From the NCBI GenBank assembly GCA_963750075.1, contig CAVVPG010000004.1, positions 186,001 to 250,000 of the forward strand: a DNA stretch of 64,000 nt, in the 5' to 3' direction. Shown here one piece after another: positions 45,014 through 53,995 of the stretch. Positions within the stretch are counted from its first letter, which is position 1, and the number at the start of each line of letters is the position of its first letter. Below the pieces are notes generated by a model. That model was not told the DNA's origin, did not search any database, and saw only the letters and a program-made list of their open reading frames with translations. A program made the translations under genes and the position numbers. The DNA is from Bog-473 sp963750075 (GTDB lineage: Bacteria; Actinomycetota; Acidimicrobiia; Acidimicrobiales; RAAP-2).

Positions 45014-45037
45014 AGCCCCTAACCGATGTTAGGGGCT
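45014..45037. terminator. Perfect 10-bp inverted repeat between convergent small genes
   Basis: AGCCCCTAAC, loop CGAT, GTTAGGGGCT. It lies between the plus-strand two-span ORF and the minus-strand 67-residue ORF, where a bidirectional transcription stop is expected. No T-run follows on either strand, as is common for actinobacterial terminators. Confidence 0.65.
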
Positions 45038-45048
45038 ACCCCGGCTAA

Positions 45049-45252
45049 CTACTCCCTTGGAGCTGATCGTTCAGTTGAACCGCGCAGCCGATCACGTCTA
45101 TTCGATACTTCGCTTAGTTCGAGCTCCAACATGCGGGCGTGACACCGCCAGTACACAAGCTGATCCAACAGGAACCCAATATCTTCGATCGTGATGTCTG
45201 CCTTGGCATCACGAAGCGGACTGCGACCTAATCCCCGCTTCTTGTTCCCCAT
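45049..45252 (-). CDS. Small hypothetical protein, 67 residues
   Basis: Not recognised. ATG 45252 is preceded by AAAGGACG; the frame is open back to 45360 without a better start. The protein begins basic (MGNKKRGLGRSPLRDAK) and continues as an amphipathic helix region, IEDIGFLLDQLVYWRCHARMLELELSEV read in two parts, that could pair as a coiled coil. It might bind nucleic acid or a partner protein, but nothing supports a function. Confidence 0.5.
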   Translation of the reverse strand: MGNKKRGLGRSPLRDAKADITIEDIGFLLDQLVYWRCHARMLELELSEVSNRRDRLRGSTERSAPRE

Positions 45253-45879
45253 GCTTCGTCCTTTCGCGTTGCAACGTCCCTTCGCTGATGGCGTGTGGAA
45301 CGAAACCGGGCGACGCGAGTGCGGTTGCTGTCCGCCGCGTTCATGAGCCTTTCTATGCAACGTCTTGAGGTGGTGTTAACAACCCCCCGTTGTATCGGCG
45401 GCCCTTGTCGAGCGGTTGAGGATTGGGACAGAACCGGTGCCTCCTAGGACCAACGCGTTCCGTCGGAACGATCAGTTCGCAATGTCGCCTGCCGAGGTTC
45501 CGTTTGAGCGTCGCGGCCTAACCCCCCGCAGCAGCCCCATTAAGCCCCTCAAGATGGTCGGGACACGCCCACAACGCCATTCCCGAACCGGCGTATGGGG
45601 GCATCCCGTAGGTGACGCGCGTTCTTGGGACCCCCTATGGATGCTTGATCCGTCGAGCCGGTTCATGCGCAGCCGGCGTCGGACGGCGGAACCGCTCGGA
45701 CCATTCGACTGCTCGCGATGAGCAACCGTTTGGTCGTCTGGGCTCGGAAGTGTGTTTCGCTGACCCGGTGGATCTGGGCACTCTGAGTCGATCCCGGCAA
45801 GCGGCAGATCGGGCAGGGACCTCGTCGGCGGATGCGGCCTCCGTCATGCAATCGGAGGGGCCGTCCTCGCACTGCCCGG
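45253..45879. other. Gene-poor stretch in the low-GC region
   Basis: About 627 bp without a supportable gene. Open frames of 60-100 codons on both strands show no family motif, ribosome site or codon bias. An inverted repeat CGTTCCG-T-CGGAACG lies at 45456-45470, and ACAAC/GTTGT arms flank a C-run near 45380. No tRNA or transposase remnant was seen. Confidence 0.5.
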
Positions 45880-46684
45880 TTACGCCTCGACCTTTCGGTA
45901 GAGATTCAGCGAGATGAAGAAGAACACCACGAAGATCCCCAGACACCAGACGATCGCCTGCCACAGATCCGGGGAGAGCGGCCCACCTTCGAACAGGGCC
46001 CGTACCGAGTTGATGACGACGCTGGCCGGTTGGTTGCGGGCGAAGGGCTGGAGCCAGCCGGGCATGGTGGCCACCGGCACGACAGCAGAGCTGGCGAAGA
46101 AGAGGATGAACATCGGAAGGATGGCGGCGACCTGAGCGGTCTGCGGATCCTTGACCGCCAGGCCCACTGCCGCGTAGACCCAAATGAATGCGTAGCCGAA
46201 CAGGATGATCAACCCGATGCCGGCGAGGCATGCCCCCACGGTGTTGTTGAACCGGAATCCGACGAGGAGCCCGAGACCGATTATGAAGAACAGCGCCAGC
46301 ACACTGCGGCAGAGGTCGGCCAGCGTCCGCCCGGCCAAAAAAGCCGATCGGGCCATAGGGAGGCTGCGGAACCGATCGAGCATGCCCGCCTGCAGGTCTT
46401 GGGCCAGTGCCAGTGAGGTTGTCATTCCGCCGATGAGCACCGCTTCGAGGAAGATGCCAGGGACCACGTAGTTCACGTAGTCGATGCCCGGAATGTGAAT
46501 GGCCCCGCCGAGCACGTAGCGGAACAACAGAAGGATGATGGCCGGCTGCGCTATCGACATCACCAGCAGCTGCGGTGTGCGGATGATGCGAAGCAAGTTT
46601 CGCTTGGTCATCCCCATGAAGTCCCGAAGCGCCAAGCCCGGGGTTATGGGGACGGTCTCGGCACTGAGTCGCTGCACGGCAAGA

Positions 46685-46692
<8 letters not shown>
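45880..46692 (-). CDS. ABC-2 exporter permease, DrrB-like
   Basis: A 270-residue membrane protein with six spans. It carries the DrrB-type features RIIRTPQLLVMSIAQPAIIL, LAQDLQAGMLDRFRSLPM and PVATMPGWLQPFARNQPAS. ATG 46692 overlaps the ATPase stop by 8 bp. It exports a hydrophobic compound or lipid with its ATPase; self-resistance to a natural product is one known role of DrrAB, but no biosynthetic genes adjoin it. Confidence 0.9.
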
Positions 46693-47797
<1,105 letters not shown>

Positions 47798-48071
47798 TGA
47801 GGCGCGCAGTAGCCGTCTCTCCCTCGATCGTGCCGTGCCCGGGTTCGCCTCCATAGAGGCAAACGTCCCGACTCGACGTGACCGTGACTTCAATTGGGCC
47901 GCTCATGGTCGGTGAACCGTCGCGAGCACCGCGTCCCTTGAAACCCTCTCGGAGGCGCCGGGGCCGCGGATGTGCCGAACGGGGGCAGGGGTCCGCATTG
48001 GAGGGTCCGTTGAGCGCGCGACCCTGCACACACGGACCGGCGTCCACGTCTCGATCAGAGAGGGTGCGGTG

Positions 48072-48818
48072 TCATATCCGAGATGCGGCTACGGCTACGC
48101 CCTTGATGTGTCGCACGGTGGCCAAACGCAGCAGGACCAGTAGCCGGACGGCCCACCAGCCCGGATCGACCTGCCCCTTGGTCATCGACAAGCGACCGGA
48201 CGTTGTCGCCGCATGGTGGTTGTTGTGCAGACCTTCGCCGGCGACCAACCAGGCCAGCCATTGATTGTTCGTGGCCAGATTGTCGTGGGGTCGTTTTCCC
48301 CACTTGTGTCCGATGGCGTTGATGGCGCCTCCGCCGAGCAGGTAGGCCGATGCATGGATGGCGGCGGCGATCAACGCGATCTCCCAGCCGAACAGTGCGA
48401 CGAGCGCAGCGACACCGATGCCCAGGCCGACCAGGGCGTGATCGAACAAGACCGCGTCCCAGCGGTCGCCTCGAAGATCTCGCGCGTAACGGGCCACCGC
48501 AGCGGGATTCCGCGCCACCCTCCGGTAGAGCACTGCGTTGCCGAATTGCACCACGGCGAAGCCGAAGACGGCCGGTGAGTGGGGATCGCCGGTCTTGTCG
48601 GTAAAGGCGTGGTGCTTACGGTGCACTGCCACCCATTGGCGGGGCCGGGTCCCAGTCGAAATCCAAATCATGATCCGGCAGGCGAAGGCCACGGGACGCT
48701 TCAGGTTGATGGCCCGATGAGCAAGCGAACGATGCAAGTACACCGTCGTGATGACGAATGCGGTTTGGCTCGCAATCACCCCGATGATCACGGCCTCGAA
48801 GACCGCCCGCACAGACAC
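48072..48818 (-). CDS. Acyl-CoA/acyl-lipid fatty acid desaturase
   Basis: Di-iron membrane enzyme of 248 residues. All three histidine boxes are present: HRSLAH, HRKHHAF and HNNHH. Four hydrophobic segments fit the delta-9 (stearoyl-CoA) type. GTG 48818 follows the stop of the upstream membrane-protein gene by 3 bp, so they are co-transcribed. It introduces a double bond into membrane acyl chains. It is shorter at the N-terminus than typical bacterial desaturases. Confidence 0.92.
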   Translation of the reverse strand: MSVRAVFEAVIIGVIASQTAFVITTVYLHRSLAHRAINLKRPVAFACRIMIWISTGTRPRQWVAVHRKHHAFTDKTGDPHSPAVFGFAVVQFGNAVLYRRVARNPAAVARYARDLRGDRWDAVLFDHALVGLGIGVAALVALFGWEIALIAAAIHASAYLLGGGAINAIGHKWGKRPHDNLATNNQWLAWLVAGEGLHNNHHAATTSGRLSMTKGQVDPGWWAVRLLVLLRLATVRHIKGVAVAASRI

Positions 48819-48821
48819 CGA

Positions 48822-49610
48822 TCAGGCCATGAGACCGGCGTCACCGCGCATGTGTTCCTGCCGCCCAGATTCCGGGTTGAACCGGGGCGCCCGGGTGCTC
48901 GCCCATTGAACGGTGATGCCGTCGTGACGCATCATCGCCACAAACCCCGTGATGGAGAAGAAGATCGCTATGGCGGTGAGTCCGTAGGTCACCAACGAGC
49001 GCTCGAGCACGAAGGAACGCAGGGACGATGACACGAGCAACCAGAAGACGAGCCCCGTGTTGAGCATCAGGACGGTCGCCCAGAGGACAGAGATCCGAAT
49101 GAAGAATCGACGAACCAAGGGCCGCCTCATGATTGCGGGGTCCATGGGACAAAAGTCGTGGGCAAAGCGTTGTGTGAAGGGCCGGCCGACCACCGCGGAG
49201 ATGAGGAGGGCGACAGAGATCACGACGGTGCCGACCATCGGTTGCGCAAAGTAGAGGAACGCACTCCCGGTGACGAAGGCGAGCACCGTTCTCATGGTGA
49301 TGAGGACGGTGCCGAACAGCAACAACATCGACACCCGCTCACCATTGAGCACGCGCCGACCCAGTGCGAGGTAGGACCAGCTGAGTGCCGCGATCAATGC
49401 GCCTCTGAAACCGGTGAGGACCAGGAGCAGATAGAACACGACGAGAGGACCCACGACGCCCTCGAGCACAACGGGGAGTGCATGGCGAAGAGCCTTGCCT
49501 GGCGGAGGCAGCAGGAGCAGTGAACCTTCCTGCCCGTCGCTGTGGGGCGTCGGGTGGAGCCGCAGCAGGTGCCATGGCTCGGCGGTCCCGCCATTCGATT
49601 TTCTTCCCAC
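48822..49610 (-). CDS. VC0807-like integral membrane protein
   Basis: A 262-residue protein with about six spans and a soluble C-terminus. Visible segments are VVFYLLLVLTGFRGALIAALSWSYLALGRR, read in parts, LITMRTVLAFVTGSAFLYFAQP and GRPFTQRFAHDFCPM. This pattern is that of the VC0807/septation-protein-A-like family, without a known biochemical role. It forms a unit with the desaturase gene, 3 bp downstream, which hints at a lipid or envelope function. Confidence 0.7.
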   Translation of the reverse strand: MGRKSNGGTAEPWHLLRLHPTPHSDGQEGSLLLLPPPGKALRHALPVVLEGVVGPLVVFYLLLVLTGFRGALIAALSWSYLALGRRVLNGERVSMLLLFGTVLITMRTVLAFVTGSAFLYFAQPMVGTVVISVALLISAVVGRPFTQRFAHDFCPMDPAIMRRPLVRRFFIRISVLWATVLMLNTGLVFWLLVSSSLRSFVLERSLVTYGLTAIAIFFSITGFVAMMRHDGITVQWASTRAPRFNPESGRQEHMRGDAGLMA

Positions 49611-49885
49611 GACACCGCCGCTTTGCCGTCGTCAGCGACGGCGCTTCACCCCAGTCAAGGTTGCGCAATGCTACACCCGGCCGGGTGAAGAACACACTCG
49701 ACCTCGTGCCGGCGCCGTCCACAGTTCACACTTCCGCCAACGCCATATCGCCGGGAGTCGGGCACGTCGCCCAGCCACCGCGGTTGACGTGTCCAACCGT
49801 CCCCGTAGGCCAGGATCGTGCGACGATTCGGCACCTGGAAGGTCGAGCTCTCGGGTTGCTCGTGCAGCCCGGACAGCTGACTGGG
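49611..49885. other. Intergenic, no gene seen
   Basis: About 275 bp upstream of the VC0807-like gene and downstream of the 69-residue ORF. Only short shadow frames. Likely holds the promoter of the membrane-protein/desaturase unit. Confidence 0.5.
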
Positions 49886-50095
49886 TTATTTGCGGGCCAG
49901 CTCCAGCACGGCCCGCCGGTCACCGCTCAGGCGCGCACCAGCCCAGATGAGCAGCGAGCCCACCCGTTGCCGTGAACGAGGGAACCGCGGTCGATGGTCA
50001 TCGAGCCGGACTCTCGGCTGCCGTTGGGTTCGACGCTCCCTGAGGAGGTCTTCGTGTCTGGCCTTGGCGAGGGTCCGCAACAATTCGGGGTGCAT
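49886..50095 (-). CDS. Small basic protein, 69 residues
   Basis: ATG 50095 is preceded by AAGGAG at good spacing, which decides the start. The protein reads MHPELLRTLAKARHEDLL, a charged RERRTQRQPRVRL middle, and a hydrophobic end (VGSLLIWAGARLSG). Proteins of this layout, a cytoplasmic basic N-terminus with one C-terminal membrane-associated helix, are common in actinobacteria and have no assigned role. Confidence 0.65.
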   Translation of the reverse strand: MHPELLRTLAKARHEDLLRERRTQRQPRVRLDDHRPRFPRSRQRVGSLLIWAGARLSGDRRAVLELARK

Positions 50096-50219
50096 TGGTG
50101 CTCCTTGGGGACAGAAGGAAGGAGTCTGGACCCAGGGTGTGACAACGGGTGCGGCGACCGGGCGACGGGCGCTGAGGGCGTGAGACCGTGGTCTGGCCCT
50201 GCACCTCCCGTTACACGGT

Positions 50220-50263
50220 AAAGGGGCGGCCCTCGCCTTCGGCGAGCCGCCGAGGTCCCCTTT
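50220..50263. other. Strong imperfect hairpin in a divergent intergenic region
   Basis: AAAGGGG (50220-50226) pairs with CCCCTTT (50257-50263), CGGC with GCCG, and CTCGCC-TTC-GGCGAG closes the top. It lies between the minus-strand 69-residue gene and the plus-strand GNAT gene, both transcribed away from it. A terminator is not expected there, so it may be a small structured RNA, a regulator site or a relic. Confidence 0.6.
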
Positions 50264-50288
50264 CGCCGGCCCGGAGACATGATGTGGC

Positions 50289-50771
50289 GTGGAGATCCGG
50301 AGAGCCGTCCCAGGGGAGGCGGGATCCCTCGCTGCGCTGTGGCTCCGTTCTCGCACGGCTTCGGTCCCATCGATTCCTCCAACCGTCCACACCGACGACG
50401 AAGTGCGCCGGTGGTTCGAGAAGATCGTGGTCCCGACCTGCGAGGTTTGGGTCGCCGACAGCGGTGGCCAAGCGACAGCACTCCTGGTGCTCGACCGCGA
50501 ATGGATCGATCAGCTCTATGTCGACCCGGCCGCGACGGGAAGCGGCATCGGCGGAGCGCTGCTCGAGCATGCGATGCGACTGCGTCCGACCGGACTCAAA
50601 CTCTGGACCTTTCAGAGCAATCTCGGTGCCCGACATTTCTACGAGGCACACGGGTTCGTCGCCACGGCAATGACCGAAGGCAACAATGAGGAGCACGCCC
50701 CCGATGTGTGCTACGAGTGGCCGTCCTCGCGGCTCATCACTTCCGTGAGGGACCGACGACGAGAGAGATGA
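50289..50771 (+). CDS. GNAT-family N-acetyltransferase
   Basis: A 160-residue acetyltransferase. It has the N-terminal IRRAVPGEAGSLAALW, IDQLYVDPAATGSGIGGALL (the acetyl-CoA pyrophosphate-binding A motif with a GxGxxG-like turn), and LWTFQSNLGARHFYEAHGFV (motif B). GTG 50289 follows GGAG by 12 bases. It probably acetylates a small amine or protein N-terminus; substrate unknown. Confidence 0.9.
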   Translation: MEIRRAVPGEAGSLAALWLRSRTASVPSIPPTVHTDDEVRRWFEKIVVPTCEVWVADSGGQATALLVLDREWIDQLYVDPAATGSGIGGALLEHAMRLRPTGLKLWTFQSNLGARHFYEAHGFVATAMTEGNNEEHAPDVCYEWPSSRLITSVRDRRRER

Positions 50772-50801
50772 CGAGTCGGCCGTTGGTGAACGCCGGCCGT
50801 C

Positions 50802-51722
50802 TTACGCGTGTCCTCCGAGCTCGTGCTCGACGTGCCCGGTCGACTCGAATTGCAGCGTGGAGTGCGCCACGTCGAAGTGATCCGAGAGGCAGTCCTGCAG
50901 GTGGTCGAGCACGCGCCCGGCCTCCCCGGTGTTGAAGCACTCGTCGCTGACCACGACGTGCGCCGTGAGGATGGGCAGCGACGAGGTGAGGGTCCACGCG
51001 TGCAGGTCGTGCACCGACTGCACCTCGGGCAGCTCGAGCAGGTGGCGCCGCACCTCTTCCAGGTCGATGTCTTCGGGGGTCGCCTCCAAGAGGATGTGGA
51101 GGGCGGGCCGGAGCAGCGCCACCGCCGCCTTCAGCATGAGGGCGACGACCACGAGGGAGGCGATGGCGTCGGCGCGGTCGAAGCCGGTCGCGACGATGAC
51201 GATGCCGGCGATCAGGGTCCCCCCGAAGCCGTAGAGGTCGGTGAGGATGTGGCGGTACGCGCCCTCGACGTTGAGCGAGCGCCGGTCCGCCCGCGCCACC
51301 GCCAGCGTGGCCACGAGGTTGACCACGACCCCGACCGCGGCCACGACGATGAGCACCGCCCCGTCGACGTGGGACGGGTGCACCAGCCGCACCACCGCGT
51401 CGTAGGTGATGAGGGTCGAGACGATGAGCAGGGCGAGCCCGTTGGCCGCCGCCGCCAGGATCTCGGCCCGCTTCATGCCGTAGGTGTGCGAGCCGGTCTC
51501 GGGGCGGGCGGCCAGCCGGATCGCCACGAGGGAGCCGGCGATCGCCCCGACGTCCACGAGCATGTGCCCGGCGTCGGCGAGCAGCACCAACGAGTTGGAG
51601 ACGACGGCCGCACCCACCTCGAACGCCATGAAGGCGACGAGCAGCAGGAGCGCCAGGGTCAGGGCGCGCCGGTCGGTCCCCACCGAGGAGGGTCCGTGCG
51701 GGTGGTGGTGGCCGTCACCCAT
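50802..51722 (-). CDS. CDF-family zinc/cobalt efflux protein (CzcD-like)
   Basis: A 306-residue cation diffusion facilitator. The His-rich start (GDGHHHPHG) precedes six spans. The metal site has HMLVD in span 2 and HILTD in span 5. The cytoplasmic C-terminal ferredoxin-like domain includes VQSVHDLHAWTLTSS, matching the conserved HDLHxW. Its start overlaps the stop of the ArsR gene by 8 bp. It exports Zn(II) or Co(II) using the proton gradient and is controlled by that regulator. Confidence 0.93.
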   Translation of the reverse strand: MGDGHHHPHGPSSVGTDRRALTLALLLLVAFMAFEVGAAVVSNSLVLLADAGHMLVDVGAIAGSLVAIRLAARPETGSHTYGMKRAEILAAAANGLALLIVSTLITYDAVVRLVHPSHVDGAVLIVVAAVGVVVNLVATLAVARADRRSLNVEGAYRHILTDLYGFGGTLIAGIVIVATGFDRADAIASLVVVALMLKAAVALLRPALHILLEATPEDIDLEEVRRHLLELPEVQSVHDLHAWTLTSSLPILTAHVVVSDECFNTGEAGRVLDHLQDCLSDHFDVAHSTLQFESTGHVEHELGGHA

Positions 51723-52035
51723 GGGCGGTCACGTGGTCGGCGTGGGACAGCACCTCTTCGACCAGCCGGCGGACATGGGCGTCGTCGACCACGTAGAAGA
51801 TCCTCGTGCCCTCCCGCCGGCTGCGCACGAGCCGGGCCAGGCGCAGCTTGGCCAGGTGCTGCGAGACGGCGGCCGGCTGGGCGCCGACCCGCTCGGCCAG
51901 GTCGTTGACCGAGTGCTCACCCTCGAGCAGCGCCCAGATGACGCGCAGACGTGTCTCGTCGCCCAGGAGCTTCAGCATCCCGACGGCGGAGTCGAACTCC
52001 TCACGGGCAGGACTCCCAACTATCTGCGTAGACAC
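51715..52035 (-). CDS. ArsR/SmtB-family metal sensor, CzrA-like
   Basis: A 106-residue winged-helix repressor. The recognition segment AVSQHLAKLRLARLVRSRREG is typical. The alpha-5 site reads D85-x-H87-(10)-H98-x-x-H101, exactly the spacing of the zinc/cobalt site of CzrA. No alpha-3 cysteine site (ELCVCDL) is present. So it should release DNA on Zn(II) or Co(II) and derepress the co-transcribed CDF pump. The GTG start lies inside its own operator. Confidence 0.92.
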   Translation of the reverse strand: MSTQIVGSPAREEFDSAVGMLKLLGDETRLRVIWALLEGEHSVNDLAERVGAQPAAVSQHLAKLRLARLVRSRREGTRIFYVVDDAHVRRLVEEVLSHADHVTAHG

Positions 52036-52042
52036 GCAGATA
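52021..52042. promoter_or_regulatory. Operator palindrome of the zinc-sensor operon
   Basis: TATCTGCGT, four bases, ACGCAGATA: perfect 9-bp arms. It covers the GTG start of the ArsR gene; a -10-like CATTAT lies just upstream on the minus strand. Repressor bound here would block initiation and the transcript would be leaderless. Confidence 0.7.
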
Positions 52043-52104
52043 ATGCTATCCGTCGTGCGGGCCCGGTGCCGCGTCCGCGGGGTCGTGCGGGAGGGCCGGG
52101 GCGC

Positions 52105-53658
52105 TCAGTGCCCGGAGGTGAACACCGAGGTCGGGAGGCCCGGCACGGAGCAGGGCTGCGTCACCGACCCCGGCGGCAGCGCCGCCTGCATCACGGCTTT
52201 CATGATCGGGCCCGCGATCCCGGCACCGTCCGAGCCCTTGTACTGGTCCGGCACGACGACCGCCACCGCGACCTTGGGGTCGTTGGCGGGGGCGAAGCCG
52301 ATCATCCAGTCGTGGTTGACGTTTTGTCCCGGCGTCGTCTGCGCGGTGCCGGTCTTGACGGCGGCGCACAGATAGGCCGGGAAACCCACGCCCGAGGCGG
52401 TACCGCTCGCCACCACGCCCTCCATGAGCGAGGTGACCTGCTGCGCCGCCTGCGGGGTCGCGACCGTGGCCATCGGGTGCGGGGTGAAGGACTCGACCTG
52501 CGCTCCCTGCGAGTCGCGGATGTTCGTCATCAGGTGCGGGGTCATGAGCACGCCGCCGTTGGCGATGCCGGCGGCCACCATCGCGTTCTGCAGCGCGGTG
52601 TCCTGCACGAACTCCTGCCCGATGGAGGCGTACGCCTGGTCGACCTGTGCCGTGGCGGGAAGGGCCGCCAATCGCGAGGCGATGACCCCGGGCAGGTCGA
52701 TGGGCGGCACCGAGTTGATGCCGAACAGCTGCGCCTGCTGGCGCAGGGTCGAGACGCCCTCCTGGACGCCGAGCTCGCCGTAGCCGGGGTCGCAGGAGAA
52801 CGGGAGCATCTGGACCATGGTCATGCCGCACGGCCCGCTCTCGTCGCACAAGGGGACGTTCGAGTCGGAGAACTTCTGGCACGCCTGCACCGGGTAGTCG
52901 AAGCCCGCCAGGGACGGCTTGAGGTTGTAGGCCGCGGTGGACGTCACCACCTTCATCGTCGACCCCGGGAAGAAGAACTCACCGGTGGCGATGGGGCGCA
53001 GGGGGATGTAACCCTCCTGGTCCCGCTGGATGTAGTTGTAGTACGCGAATTGCTCCGCGCTGAGGGACGTGCCGACCAGCGCGTTGGGGTCGTACGTGGG
53101 GTTCGACACCATGGCGAGCACCGCCCCCGTCTTGGGGTCCAGGACCACGACGGCACCGTCATTCTTGCCCGGCGTCGACGTCAGCGCGTTCCAGGCCGCC
53201 TGCTGCAGCGTCGGGTTCACCGTCAGCGTGACGTTGTCGGTCGTCGTCGGCAGCTTCTCGCGGAAGAGCAGCTGGCTCAGCGTCTGGGGGGCCTGCTGGT
53301 GTGGCCCGAGATAGGAGTCGTACTGCTCCTCGATCCCCGAGGTGCCGTAGTAGAGGGCGGAGTCGTACCCGGTGATGCCGGCGTAGAGCGGCCCCTCGGG
53401 GTACTGGCGGACGTAGTCGTAGGGGTAGTCCTTGCGGTTCGTGCCCGCCGGCGTCGGGATGGACTTCGCCAGCACGGTGCCGTCGGCGGCGTAGATCGTC
53501 CCTCGGGGATTGGCGTCCTTCTGCGCCGCGACGCGGGGATTGAAGGGCGAGGTCTGCAGCGCCTTGGCTTTCACGAGCTGGATGTTCACCAGCTGGATCA
53601 CGACCAGGCCGAGGCAGACCACCATGATCACCCCGAGCCACCGGATGCGCCGGCCCAT
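52105..53658 (-). CDS. Class B penicillin-binding protein (PbpA-type transpeptidase)
   Basis: Membrane-anchored D,D-transpeptidase of 517 residues. One span (WLGVIMVVCLGLVVIQLV), a dimerisation domain with NPRGTIYAADGTVLA, then the transpeptidase domain with S-x-x-K at Ser233-Lys236 (PGSTMKVV), S-C-D at 288-290 in place of S-x-N, and KTG at 435-437 (VKTGTAQT). An aspartate in motif two also occurs in PBP2-type enzymes, so activity is still expected. Makes septal or elongation cross-links. No FtsW or other cell-wall genes adjoin. Confidence 0.92.
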   Translation of the reverse strand: MGRRIRWLGVIMVVCLGLVVIQLVNIQLVKAKALQTSPFNPRVAAQKDANPRGTIYAADGTVLAKSIPTPAGTNRKDYPYDYVRQYPEGPLYAGITGYDSALYYGTSGIEEQYDSYLGPHQQAPQTLSQLLFREKLPTTTDNVTLTVNPTLQQAAWNALTSTPGKNDGAVVVLDPKTGAVLAMVSNPTYDPNALVGTSLSAEQFAYYNYIQRDQEGYIPLRPIATGEFFFPGSTMKVVTSTAAYNLKPSLAGFDYPVQACQKFSDSNVPLCDESGPCGMTMVQMLPFSCDPGYGELGVQEGVSTLRQQAQLFGINSVPPIDLPGVIASRLAALPATAQVDQAYASIGQEFVQDTALQNAMVAAGIANGGVLMTPHLMTNIRDSQGAQVESFTPHPMATVATPQAAQQVTSLMEGVVASGTASGVGFPAYLCAAVKTGTAQTTPGQNVNHDWMIGFAPANDPKVAVAVVVPDQYKGSDGAGIAGPIMKAVMQAALPPGSVTQPCSVPGLPTSVFTSGH

Positions 53659-53995
53659 CAGCGCGCCAACCGCTTCGTCGACCAGCCGATCACCCGGAGC
53701 ATGGTAGGCGGCGGGACCCGCGAAAAGGCTTCATGGTCCGCGCCGCACACCGCGAACACCGCGTCGACCTGGGAGATCGCGGCACCCGTTGGATGCACAC
53801 CCCGGGTGCAAGCGGCGGCGGCGCCACGTGGCGCGACGGGCCGGCGGTTCAAGGTCCGGAGCCGCGGTGCCGATGGACTGCTGTGAGGCGTCCACTCCTT
53901 TGTCCGTGCCTGCATGCCCAACGGCCGGGGCGGGCATGGCGCGGCGCGCCGGCACCGACACGGCCCCGGCCAGCGGCATGATGGGAGGAGCGAAG
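53659..53995. other. Intergenic region between PBP and repeat-protein genes
   Basis: 337 bp, divergent promoters expected for both neighbours. Contains only antisense-like open frames. GGGAGGAGCGAAG at 53983-53995 is the ribosome site of the downstream TTG start. Confidence 0.6.

Noticed and set aside
52787..52797. S-C-D in place of S-x-N in the penicillin-binding protein as a sign of inactivation
   Set aside because: SxD at motif two is known in PBP2-type enzymes, and SxxK and KTG are intact, so loss of activity is not supported.
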